Assembly: GCF_011386835.1 (NCBI RefSeq)
Contig: NW_027052955.1
Span: forward strand, 24,959 to 88,958
DNA from: Chrysemys picta bellii
Taxonomy: Eukaryota > Chordata > Testudines > Emydidae
Direction: 5' to 3'
Length of the DNA stretch: 64,000 bases
Position numbers and translations under genes: made by a program
The notes under the pieces: generated by a model
Seen by the model: the letters and a program-made list of their open reading frames with translations, nothing else
Database searches by the model: none
Told to the model about the DNA's origin: nothing
Part shown: positions 18,782 to 30,365 of the stretch, piece by piece
How the letters are laid out: every line of letters starts with the position of its first letter
How positions within the stretch are numbered: position 1 is the stretch's first letter

Positions 18782-21269
18782 TGCTGATGGTTCTCTTCTC
18801 CTCCCCTTGTGGGGAGTTGATCCAAAACTGTGGGGTTGAAATAGTGCTTGGACCCCACTGACAGTAGATGCTGCCATTGTGTGACTTAGCATTAGTGTCT
18901 GGGATGACTTGGGTCAAGATCTCAACCTCCCTGCAACCCACTTCACTGCTGTCAGAATCCCTCCTGCACACCCTGTTAGAGCCGCCTCCCAGCCCAACCT
19001 GTGTCGGGGTGGAGAAGAGGATTCTGATGACTTGAGCTGTGGTTTGGAGGTGGAATATCTGTGAAGGGCACTGAGCAGGAGGTAGCAGGAGCTCACCCTA
19101 CAAGGAGGGGGGTTGGCTCTGGAGGTTTCTAGAAAGGACAAGAAGACTCCATTTTGGGGTTCAGGAGGTGAATTCATCTCTCATTGATGGGCAGGTGCTG
19201 GGTGGAAATACTGCTGGTTCCAGGTTCCCTTAATTCCCCCTGATTCCTCGGGGCGTTTGAGTCTCTGACAGGTTCTCGTTCCCTTGCAGCAGGAGGACGT
19301 CACGGCAAAAATGATGCACCAGCTCCGCATCATCCTGCACTTACGCCACGTGCCTGAGACACTGCAGGGGCTGCGCCTCTGAGGCCTTCAGGAACTCCCA
19401 CTCCCTGCTGCAGGTACTGCTCTGGCTCACTGTAAATGGGGAGCTAGTGGAAGGGGAAATGGAGCCCCCTGGCACTCACTAAAAGGGAAAGTGATGGATT
19501 CTCCATCTCTTAATGTCATTTAATTTAGACTAGATACCTTTCTGGAATGTTTGTGCCCAAAAAGTAACTATTGTACTATACAGGAAGCCCATGATATGCA
19601 GGGGCTTAGATGAGATGCTCTAAAGGTCTCTTCTGGCCATAAAGTGTAGTAATTTTGGAAACAGTGAGTGTAGCATTGGGAGCAGCCTCTGATGTTTTAT
19701 TGTCTAGCCGGCTTGCTTCCTAGAATGAAGACCCATTGAGTGGGGTGATTCACACAGAGTAGCTCAAACCTTCAAAGTGTCAGGCCAGCAGGAGGACATT
19801 AGCACTTCAGGGTTTGGTTGGGTGTGGCAGTGACACCACAAAGGCCTTTTGCAGGACGTCAGCTTATTGGTCAAATGTGTTAGGGAGGTGGTGACCTCAG
19901 AGAGAGATGCTGACATCAGAGAGAGATGCTGACATGAGGGCCAGGGAAACCTCAGAGACCCCTCTGGCTTTGCTTCAGCAAGTCTCCTCCTTGAGGTCTC
20001 TCTTTGAGGAAAGTAAGTGCCTCGGAGAGGTTTGTATCCTGTTCAGTCTGATCCACCTGGTGCCAGCTGAATTGTAAGCATGGAAAACACTAGTTCAAGG
20101 TGGCAGAATTTTATTCCCTCCCTGTGATTTTGTCCCGTAGAATCACTGGGGACATTAGTGTTTGTCCTTTTCATTTTACCTTTTCCTCCCTCCCTCCTTC
20201 CTTTCTCTTCATCTCTTACTTCTTTTGTCCTTTCTCCTGTTCCCCTCCCACCACCGGGAGTGGTTTGTGTGTGTGTGTGTGTTTGTGTGTTGCTGGGGGT
20301 GCTCTTCACCTCCCTTTGTGGGGAGTTCATCCAAACCTGTGTGGTTGAAATAGTGCTTGGACTCCACTGACACTAGATGCTGCCATCGTGTGGATTAGCA
20401 TTGGTGTCTGGGATGACTTGGGGCAAGATCTCAACCTCCCCGGAACCCACTTCACTGCTGGCAGAATCCCTCCTGCCACCCCTGCTAGAGCCGCCTCCCT
20501 GGCCAACCTGGGTGGGGGTGGAGAAGAGGGTTCTGATAACTTGAGCTGTGGTTTGGTGGTGGAACATCTGTCAAGGGCACTGAGAGGGAGGTAGCAGCAG
20601 CTCACCCTTCAAGGAGGGGATTTGGCACTGGAGGTTACTAGAAAGGACAAGAAGACTCCATTCTGGGGTTCAGGAGGTGAATTCATCCCTCAGCGGTGGG
20701 CAGGTGCTGAGTGGAAATACTGCTGGTTCCAGGTGCCCTTAATTGCCCCTGATTCCTCGGGGCATTTGAGTCTCTGACAGGTTCTCGTTCCCTTGCAGCA
20801 GGAGGACGTCACGGCCAAAGTGATGCACCCGCATCATCCGCCACTTGCGCCAGGTGCCTGAGACACTGCATGGGTTGTTCCTCTGAGTCTTTCAGCAACT
20901 CCCGCTCCCTGCTGCAGGTACTGCTCTGTCTCACTGTAAATGGGGAACTAGTGGAAGGGGAAATGGAGCCCCCTGGCACTCACTAAAAGGGAAAGTGGTG
21001 GATTCTCCATCTCTTGATGTCATTGAATGAAGACTAGATGCCTTTCTGGAATGTGTGTGCCCAAAAAGTAACTATTGTACTATACAGGAGGCCTATGATA
21101 TGCAGGGGCTTAGATGAGATGCTCTAAAGGTCTCTTGTGGCCATAAAGTCTACAAATTTTGGAAACACTGAGTGTAGTATTGGGAGCAGCCTGTGATGTT
21201 TTACTGTCTAGCCGGCTTGCTTCCTAGAATGAAGACGCATTGAGTGGGGTGATCCACAGAGAGTACCTG

Positions 21270-22042
21270 TGTCAAGGCTGTATCCCCACTTTGAAGTTTA
21301 GGGTACAAATGTAGGGGCCTGCATGAAAACTTCTAAGCTTAACCACCATCCCAAGGCTAATTTCCTCCCCTGGGTAGCCTTGAGAAACCTTTCACCAATT
21401 CCCTGGTGAATACAGATCCAACCCCCTTGGATCTTAAAACAAGGAGAAATTAACCATCCCCCCTCCTTCCTCCCACCAACTCCTGGTGAATCAAGATCCA
21501 AACTCCTTGGATCTTAAAACAAGGAAAAATCAATCAGGTTCTTATAAATAAGGCTTTTAATTAAAGAAAAAGGTAAAAATCATCTCTGTAAAATCAGTAT
21601 GGAAATTAACCTTACAGGGTAATCAAACTTAAAGAGCTCAGAGGACTCCCCTCTAGTCTTAGGTTCAAAGTACAGCAAACAAAGATAAACACTCTAGTAA
21701 AAGGTACACTTACAAGTTGAGAAAACAAAGGAAAACTAACACGCCTTGTTTGAAATAGGAGAGACTTGTTTAGAAAGATGTGGAGAACCTGGATTGATGT
21801 CTGGTCCCTCTCAGTCCCGAGGGCGAACACCCACACAAACAAAGAACACAAACAAAAGCCTTCCCCTCCCCAAGATTTGAAAGTATCTTGTCCCCTTATT
21901 GGTCCTTTAGGTCAGATGCCAGCCAGGTTACCTGAGCTTCTTAACCCTTTAGAGGGAAAAGGATTTTGGAGTCTCTGGCCAGGAGGGATTTTATAGTACT
22001 GTACACAGGACAGCTGTTACCCTTCCCTTTATAGTTATGACA
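21270..22042 (-). mobile_element. Solo LTR-like element, copy 2 (773 bp)
   Basis: This is the inverted counterpart of the element at 9,932-10,745. The minus strand starts TGTCATAACTATAAAGG and ends CCTTGACA, with flanks acctg (21,265-21,269) and acctc (22,043-22,047), the same target site as copy 1. It has two rather than three of the ~80-bp internal repeats, which explains most of the length difference. Sharing of one insertion site shows that the two blocks are duplicates rather than two insertions. Confidence 0.7.
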
Positions 22043-22837
22043 ACCTCAAACCTTCAAAGTGTCAGGCCAGCAGCAGGACATTAGCACTTGAGAGTTTGGT
22101 TGGGTGTGGCAGTGACATCACAAAGGCCTTTTGCAGGATGTCAGCTTATTGGTCAAATGTGTTAGGGAGGTGGTGAGCTCAGAGAGAGATGCTGACATCA
22201 GCCTGGCAGGACAGGAGCACAGGGCCAGGGAAACCTCAGAGACCCCTGTGGCTTTGCTTCAGCAAGTCTCCTTCTCGAGGTCTCTCTTTGAGGACTGAGA
22301 GAGTATTAGGGTTCACGTACGTGAGTGCGTGCAGGAGCCTCTTTCGAGTTTTCTCCTTTCCTTTTACTGATTTTACTAGAAAACAGACGTCCCTGTTTAG
22401 AAGGTAAGAGCCTCCAAGAGGTTTTGGCAGCTGCTCAGTCTGATCCATCTGGTGCCAGCTGAATTCTAGGCATGGAAAACAGTAGTTTAAGATGGCAGAA
22501 TTTTATTCCATCCCTTGGATTTTGTGCCGTAGAATCACTGGGGACATTAGGGTTTGTCCTTTTTGTTTTACCTTTTCCTCCATCCCTCCTTCCTTTCTCT
22601 TCATCTCTTACTTCTTTTGTCCTTTCTCCTGTTCCTCGAAAACTGTGGGGTTGAAATAGTGTTTGGACTCCACTAACACTAGATGCTGCCATCCTGTGGC
22701 TTAGCATTAGTGTCTGGGATGACTTGGGTCAAGATCTCAACTTCCCCGCAACCCACTTCACTGCTGCCAGAATCCCTCCTGCCCCCCCTGCTAGAGCCGC
22801 CTCCCTGGCCAACCTGGGTGGGGGTGGAGAACAGTGT

Positions 22838-25800
22838 TTTTTTCATACATTCATAGATTATCGGACTGGAAGGGACCTCGAGAGGTCATCGAGTCCAGTC
22901 CCCTGCCCGCGTGGCAGGACCAAATACCATCTAGACCATCCCTGATAGACATTTATCTAACCTACTCTTAAATATCTCAAGAGATGGAGATTCCACAACC
23001 TCCCTCGGCAATTTATTCCAGTGTTTAACCACCCTGACAGTTAGGAACTTTTTCCTAATGTCCAACCTAGACCTCCCTTGCTGCACTTTAAACCCATTGC
23101 TTCTGGTTCTATCCTTAGAGGCTAAGGTGAACAAGTTTTCTCCCTCCTCCTTATGACACCCTTTTAAATACCTGAAAACTGCTATCATGTCTCCTCTCAG
23201 TCTTCTCTTTTCCAAACTAAACAAAGCCAATTCTTTCAGCCTTCCTTCATAGGTCATGTTCTCAAGACCTTTAATCATTCTTGTTGCTCTTCTCTGGACC
23301 CTTTCCAATTTCTCCACATCTTTTTTAAAATGCGGTGCCCAGAACTGGACACAATACTCCAGCTGAGGCCTAACCAGAGCAGAGTAGAGCGGAAGAATGA
23401 CTTCTCGTGTCTTGCTCACAACACACCTGTTAATACATCCCAGAATCAGGTTTGCTTTTTTTGCAACAGCATCACACTGTTGACTCATATTTAGCTTGTG
23501 GTCCACTATAACCCCTAGATCCCTTTTTGCCGTACTCCTTCCTAGACAGTCTCTTCCCATTCTGTATGTGTGAAACTGATTGTTCCTTCCTAAGTGGAGC
23601 ACTTTGCATTTGTCTTTGTTAAACTTCATCCTGTTTAACTCAGACCATTTCTCCAATTTGTCCAGATCATTTTGAATTATGACCCTGTCCTCCAAAGCAG
23701 TTGCAATCCCTCCCAGTTTGGTATCATCCGCAAACTTAATAAGCGTACTTTCTATGCCAATATCTAAGTCGTTGATGAAGATATTGAACAGCGCCGGTCC
23801 CAAAACAGACCCCTGCGATACCCCACTCGTTATGGCTTTCCAGCAGGATTGGGAACTATTAATAACAACTCTCTGAGTACGGTTATCCAGCCAGTTATGC
23901 ACCCACCTTATAGTAGCCCCATCTAAATTGTATTTGCCTAGTTTATCAATAAGAATATCATGCGAGACCGTATCAAATGCCTTACTAAAGTCTAGGTATA
24001 CCACATCCACAGCCTCACCCTTATCCACAAGGCTCGTTATCCTCTCAAAGAAAGCTATCAGATTGGTTTGACATGATTTGTTCTTCACAAATCCATGCTG
24101 GCTGTTCCCTATCACCTTACCACCTTCCAAGTGTTTGCAGATGATTTCCTTAATTACTTGCTCCATTATCTTCCCTGGCACAGAAGTTAAACTCACTGGG
24201 GTCTGTAGTTTCCTGGGTTGTTTTTATTTCCCTTTTTATAGATGGGCACTATATTTGCCCTTTTCCAGTCTTCTGGAATCTCTCCCGTCTCCCATGATTT
24301 TCCAAAGATAATAGCTAGAGGCTCAGATACCTCCTCTATTAGCTCCTTGAGTATTCTAGGATGCATTTCATCAGGCCCGGGTGACTTGCAGGCATCTAAC
24401 TTTTCTAAGTGATTTTTAACTTGTTCTTTTTTTATTTTATCTGCTAAACCTACCCCCTTCCCATTAGCATTCACTATGTTAGGCATTCCTTCAGACTTCT
24501 CGGTGAAGACCGAAACAAAGAAGTCATTAAGCATCTCCGCCATTTCCAAGTTTCCTGTTACTGTTTCTCCCTCTTCACTAAGCAGTGGGCCTACCCTGTC
24601 TTTGGTCTTCCTCTTGCTTCTAATGTATTGATAAAAAGTCTTCTTGTTTCCCTTTATTCCCGTAGCTAGTTTGAGCTCATTTTGTGCCTTTGCCTTTCTA
24701 ATCTTGCCCCTGCATTCCTGTGTTGTTTGCCTATATTCATCCTTTGTAATCTGTCCCAGTTTCCATTTTTTATATGACTCCTTTTTATTTTTTAGATCAT
24801 GCAAGATCTCATGGTTAAGCCAAGGTGGTCTTTTGCCACATTTTCTATCTTTCCTAACCAGCGGAATAGCTTGCTTTTGGGCCCTTAATAGTGTCCCTTT
24901 GACAATCTGCCAACTCTCCTCAGTTGTTTTTCCCCTCAGTCTTGATTCCCATGGGACCTTACCTATCAGCTCTCTGAGCTTACCAAAATCTGCCTTCCTG
25001 AAATCCATTGTCTCTATTTTGCTGTTCTCCCTTCTACCCTTCCTTAGAATTGCAAACTCTATGATTTCATGATCACTTTCACCCAGGCTGCCTTCTACTT
25101 TCAAATTCTCAACGAGTTCCTCCCTATTTGTTAAAATCAAGTCTAGAACAGCTTCCCCCCAGTAGCTTTTTCAACCTTCTGAAATAAAAAGTTGTCTCCA
25201 ATGCAGTCCAGGAATTTGTTGGATAGTCTGTGCCCCGCTGTGTTATTTTCCCAACATATAGCCGGATAGTTGAAGTCCCCCATCACCACCAAATCTTGGG
25301 CTTTGGATGATTTTGTTAGTTGCTTAAAAAAAGCCTCATCCACCTCTTCCACCTGGTTAGGTGGCCTGTAGTAGACTCCTAGCATGACATCTCCCTTGTT
25401 TTTTACCCCTTTTAGCCTAACCCAGAGACTCTCAACACTTCCGTCTCCTATGTCCATCTCTACCTCAGTCCAAGTGTGTACATTTTTAATATACAAGGCA
25501 ACACCTCCTCCCTTTTTCCCCTGTCTATCCTTCCTGAGCAAGCTGTACCCATCCACACCAACATTCCAATCACGTGTATTATCCCACCAAGTTTCAGTGA
25601 TGCCAACAATGTCATAGTTGTATTTATTTATTAGCACTTCCAGTTCTTCCTGCTTATTCCCCATACTTCTCGCATTTGTATATAGGCATCTAAGATACTG
25701 GTTTGATCTTTCCTCCCAGTTTTGTCCTGACCCTCCTTTCTCTCTGACAATATAGCCCACACTCCCTCTCGTTTTTGACCCATCTCCCCGGTCTCCATGT

Positions 25801-25893
25801 TCCCCACTTACCTTTGGGCTTTGCTCACCTGTCCCCGTCGAACCTAGTTTAAAGCCCTCCTCACTAGGTTAGCCAGTCTGTGTCCAAAGGTAC
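22838..25893 (-). mobile_element. CR1-A LINE, copy B
   Basis: This is the most complete CR1-A. It has a 3' tail (catagattatcggactggaag, from about 22,850), a full ORF2 region, and truncation inside the last codons of ORF1 at about 25,893. The left flank is gtggagaa and the right flank is ataacttgagc, so about a dozen bases of the unit are replaced or lost at the site. Confidence 0.92.
22931..25760 (-). pseudogene. CR1-A ORF2, copy B, two frameshifts
   Basis: The endonuclease part (25,760-25,143) carries GITETWWD and [10 protein letters not shown] and ends after the same one-base deletion (KATGGKLF) as copies A and D. The SDHE-linker part (25,140-24,193) ends at the NYRPQ frame break shared by all four copies. 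The reverse transcriptase and C-terminal domain (24,196-22,931, 421 codons) is open, with [16 protein letters not shown] and FADD intact. Phe-Phe to Ile-Val in the linker (SWQIVKG) is particular to this copy. Confidence 0.88.
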
Positions 25894-27322
25894 TAATAAC
25901 TTGAGCTGTGGTTTGGAGGTGGAACAGCTGTCAAGGGCACTGAGGGGGAGATAGCAGGAGCTCATCCTTCAAGGAGGGGGGTTGTCACTGGAGGTTACTA
26001 GAAAGGACAAGAAGACTCCATTCTGGGGTTCAGGAGGTGAATTTATCCCTCAGTGGTGGGCAGGTGATGGGTGGAAGTAGTGCTGGTTCCAGGTGCCCTT
26101 AATTCCCGCTGATTCCTCGGGGCGTTTGAGTCTCTGACAGGTTCTCGTTCCCTTGCAGCAGGAGGACGTCACGGCCAAAAGTGATGCACCAGCTCCGCAT
26201 CATCCGGCACTTGCGCCAGATTCCTGAGACACTGCAGGGGCTGTGCCTCTGAGGCCATCAGCAACTCCCGCTCCCTGCTGCAGGTACTGCTCTGTCTCAC
26301 TGTAAATGGGGAGCTAGTGGAAGGGGAAATGGAGCCCCGTGGCACTCACCAAAAGGGAAAGTGGTGGATTCTACATCTCTTGATGTCATTGAAGGAAGAC
26401 TAGATGCCTTTCTGCAAAGTGTGTGCCCAAAAAGTAACTATTGTACTATACAGCAAGCCTATGGTATGCAAGGGGTTAGATGAGATGCTCTAAAGGTCTC
26501 TTCTGGCCATAAAGTGTATTAATTTTGGAAACACTGAGTGTAGCATTGGGAGCAGCCTCTGATGTTTTACCGTCTAGCCGGCTTGCTTCCTAGAATGAAC
26601 AGGCATTGAGTGGGGTGATCCACAGAGAGTAGCTGAAACCTTCAAAGTGTCAGCCCAGTAACAGGACATTAGCACTTCCGGGGAAGGGTGGGTGTGGCAG
26701 TGATATCACAAAGGCCTTTTGCAGGACGTCAGCCTATTGGTCAAAGGTGTTAGGGAGGTGGTGACCTCCGAGAGAGATGCTGACATCAGCCTGGCAGGAC
26801 AGGAGCACAGGGCCAGGGAAACCTCAGAGACCCCTGTGGCTTTGCTTCAGCAAGTCTCCTTCTCGAGGTCTCTCTTTGAGGACTGAGAGAGTGTTAGGGT
26901 TGACGTATGTGAGTGTGAGCAGGAGCCTCTTTCGAGTTTTCTCCTTTCCTTTTGACGGATTTTACTAGAAAACAGACGTCCTGTTGAGAAGGTAAGAGCC
27001 TCCAAGAGGTTTTGGTACTTGCTCAGTCTGATCCACGTGGTGCCAGCTGAATTCTAGGCATGGAAAACAGTAGTTCAAGGTGGCAGAATTTTATAGTCCA
27101 CCTGGGATTTTGTCCCGTAGAATCACTGGGGACATTAGGGTTTGTCCTTTTCGTTTTACCTTTTCCTCCATCCCTCCTTCCTTTCTCTTCATCTCTTACT
27201 TCTTTTGTCCTTTCTCCTGTTCCCCTCCCACCACCAGGAGTGGTGTGTGTGTGTGTGTGTTGCTGGGGGTGCTCTTCACCTCCCCTTGTGGGGAGTTCAT
27301 CCAAAACTGTGGGGTTGAAATA
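25894..27322 (+). repeat. Macrosatellite block, forward units
   Basis: This is the distal part of the unit interrupted by CR1-A copy B (exon-like block 26,159-26,283; CR1 tail about 26,357-26,530), then the start of the unit anchored at 26,844 with a (TG)n at about 27,242-27,261. Diagnostic variants cagcaagcctatggtatgc and gaaggaagactag are shared with the reverse block at 4.8-5.0 kb and with 60.6-60.7 kb, supporting a common duplicated segment. Confidence 0.85.
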
Positions 27323-30300
27323 GATAGATTCTAGGACTGGAAGGGACCTCCAGAGGTCATCGAGTCCAGTCCCCTGCCCGCATGGCAGGACCAAATACCA
27401 TCTAGACCATCCCTGATAGACATTTATCTAACCTACTCTTAAATATCTCAAGAGATGGAGATTCCACAACCTCCCTAGGCAATTTATTCCAGTGTTTAAC
27501 CACCCTGACAGTTAGGAACTTTTTCCTAATGTCCAACCTAGACGTCCCTTGCTGCAGTTTAGACCCATTGCTTCTGGTTCTATCCTTAGAGGCTAAGGTG
27601 AACAAGTTTTCTCCCTCCTCCTTATGACACCCTTTTAAATACCTGAAAACTGCTATCATGTCTCCTCTCAGTCTTCTCTTTTCCAAACTAAACAAAGCCA
27701 ATTCTTTCAGCCTTCCTTCATAGGTCATGTTCTCAAGACCTTTAATCATTCTTGTTGCTCTTCTCTGGACCCTTTCCAATTTCTCCACATCTTTTTTAAA
27801 ATGCGGTGCCCAGAACTGGACACAATACTCCAGCTGAGGCCAAACCAGAGCAGAGTAGAGCGGAAGAATGACTTCTCGTGTCTTGCTCACAACACACTTG
27901 TTAATACATCCCAGAATCAGGTTTGCTTTTTTTGCAACAGCATCACACTGTTGACTCATATTTAGCTTGTGGTCCACTATAGCCCCTAGATCCCTTTCTG
28001 CCGTACTCCTTCCTAGACAGTCTCTTCCCATTCTGTATGTGTGAAACTGATTGTTCCTTCCTAAGTGGAGCACTTTGCATTTGTCTTTGTTAAACTTCAT
28101 CCTGTTTAACTCAGACCATTTCTCCAATTTGTCCAGATCATTTTGAATTATGACCCTGTCCTCCAAAGCAGTTGCAATCCCTCCCAGTTTGGTATCATCC
28201 GCAAACTTAATAAGCGTACTTTCTATGCCAATATCTAAGTCGTTGATGAAGATATTGAACAGCGCCGGTCCCAAAACAGACCCCTGCGATACCCCACTCG
28301 TTATGGCTTTCCAGCAGGATTGGGAACTATTAATAACAACTCTCTGAGTACGGTTATCCAGCCAGTTATGCACCCACCTTATAGTAGCCCCATCTAAATT
28401 GTATTTGCCTAGTTTATCAATAAGAATATCATGCGAGACCGTATGAAATGCCTTACTAAAGTCTAGGTATACCACATCCACAGCCTCACCCTTATCCACA
28501 AGGCTCGTTATCCTCTCAAAGAAAGCTATCAGATTGGTTTGACATGATTTGTTCTTCACAAATCCATGCTGGCTGTTCCCTATCACCTTACCACCTTCCA
28601 AGTGTTTGCAGATGATTTCCTTAATTACTTGCTCCATTATCTTCCCTGGCACAGAAGTTAAACTCACTGGAGTCTGTAGTTTCCTGGGTTGTTTTTATTT
28701 CCCTTTTTATAGATGGGCACTATATTTGCCCTTTTCCAGTCTTCTGGAATCTCTCCCGTCTCCCATGATTTTCCAAAGATAATAGCTAGAGGCTCAGATA
28801 CCTCCTCTATTAGCTCCTTGAGTATTCTAGGATGCATTTCATCAGGCCCGGGTGACTTGCAGGCATCTAACTTTTCTAAGTGATTTTTAACTTGTTCTTT
28901 TTTTATTTTATCTGCTAAACCTACCCCCTTCCCTTTAGCATTCACTATGTTAGGCATTCCTTCAGACTTCTCGGTGAAGACCGAAACAAAGAAGTCATTA
29001 AGCATCTCCGCCATTTCCAAGTTTCCTGTTACTGTTTCTCCCTCTTCACTAAGCAGCGGGCCTACCCTGTCTTTGGTCTTCCTCTTGCTTCTAATGTATT
29101 GATAAAAAGTCTTCTTGTTTCCCTTTATTCCCGTAGCTAGTTTGAGCTCATTTTGTGCCTTTGCCTTTCTAATCTTGCCCCTGCATTCCTGTGTTGTTTG
29201 CCTATATTCATCCTTTGTAATCTGTCCCAGTTTCCATTTTTTATATGACTCCTTTTTATTTTTTAGATCATGCAAGATCTCATGGTTAAGCCAAGGTGGT
29301 CTTTTGCCACATTTTCTATCTTTCCTAACCAGCGGAATAGCTTGCTTTTGGGCCCTTAATAGTGTCCCTTTGAAAAACTGCCAACTCTCCTCAGTTGTTT
29401 TTCCCCTCAGTCTTGATTCCCATGGGACCTTACCTATCAGCTCTCTGAGCTTACCAAAATCTGCCTTCCTGAAATCCATTGTCTCTATTTTGCTGTTCTC
29501 CCTTCTACCCTTCCTTAGAATTGCAAACTCTATGATTTCATGATCACTTTCACCCAGGCTGCCTTCTACTTTCAAATTCTCAACGAGTTCCTCCCTATTT
29601 GTTAAAATCAAGTCTAGAACAGCTTCCCCCCTAGTAGCTTTTTCAACCTTCTGAAATAAAAAGTTGTCTCCAATGCAGTCCAGGAATTTGTTGGATAGTC
29701 TGTGCCCCGCTGTGTTATTTTCCCAACATATATCCGGATAGTTGAAGTCTCCCATCACCACCAAATCTTGGGCTTTGGATGATTTTGTTAGTTGCTTAAA
29801 AAAAGCCTCATCCACCTCTTCCACCTGGTTAGGTGGCCTGTAGTAGACTCCTAGCATGACATCTCCCTTGTTTTTTACCCCTTTTAGCCTAACCCAGAGA
29901 CTCTCAACACTTCCGTCTTCTATGTCCATCTCTACCTCAGTCCAAGTGTGTACATTTTTAATATACAAGGCAACACCTCCTCCCTTTTTCCCCTGTCTAT
30001 CCTTCCTGAGCAAGCTGTACCCATCCACACCAACATTCCAATCATGTGTATTATCCCACCAAGTTTCAGTGATGCCAACAATGTCATAGCTGTATTTATT
30101 TATTAGCACTTCCAGTTCTTCCTGCTTATTCCCCATACTTCTCGCATTTGTATATAGGCATCTAAGATACTGGTTTGATCTTTCCTCCCAGTTTTGTCCT
30201 GACCCTCCTTTCCCTCTGACAGTATAGCCCACACTCCCTCTCGTTTTTGACCCATCTCCCCGGTCTCCATGTTCCCCACTTACCTGTGGGTTTTGCTCAC

Positions 30301-30365
30301 CTGACCCTGTCGAACCTAGTTTAAAGCCCTCCTCACTAGGTTAGCCAGTCTGTGTCCAAAGGTAC
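27323..30365 (-). mobile_element. CR1-A LINE, copy C
   Basis: This has the same 5' flank as the other CR1-A copies, but the 3' tail (agattctaggactggaaggg) joins the unit at ggttgaaatag, about 200 bases upstream in the unit from the copy B junction. Part of the unit was deleted next to the 3' end. Confidence 0.92.
27402..30232 (-). pseudogene. CR1-A ORF2, copy C, single frame break
   Basis: This copy lacks the endonuclease deletion of A, B and D. The frame from 30,232 stays open for 522 codons through ITETWWD (54-60), [10 protein letters not shown] (161-170, with the Asp kept) and SDHE (229-232) to NYRLQ. There the frame break shared by all copies occurs. The reverse-transcriptase frame (28,667-27,402, 421 codons) has SGVSQGS and FADD intact, but motif A reads LDFSKAFH, with Asp to His at the second conserved position. 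It is the least derived copy in the 5' half. Confidence 0.88.

Larger units (their letters stand above)
16184..22837 (+). repeat. Macrosatellite block, forward units
   Basis: Start anchors lie at 16,184, 17,864, 19,972 and 22,255. This gives unit 1 of 1,680 bases (enlarged by a 90-bp microsatellite), unit 2 of 2,108 bases (with the 479-bp PLE fragment), unit 3 of 2,283 bases (with the 773-bp LTR), and the start of a unit interrupted by CR1-A copy B. In the 22,255 unit the (TG)n and about 80 flanking bases are deleted near 22,636. No supported gene. Confidence 0.85.

Noticed and set aside
22189..22407. A recurring ~72-codon plus-strand frame (starting MLTSAWQDRS) found in many units
   Set aside because: Units are nearly identical at DNA level, so a frame persists by copying. 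It is truncated or shifted in several units and resembles no family I know.
28549..28782. Plus-strand frames of 65-142 codons opposite the CR1 ORF2 copies
   Set aside because: They are reverse-strand shadows of the CR1 coding sequence and recur wherever it does.
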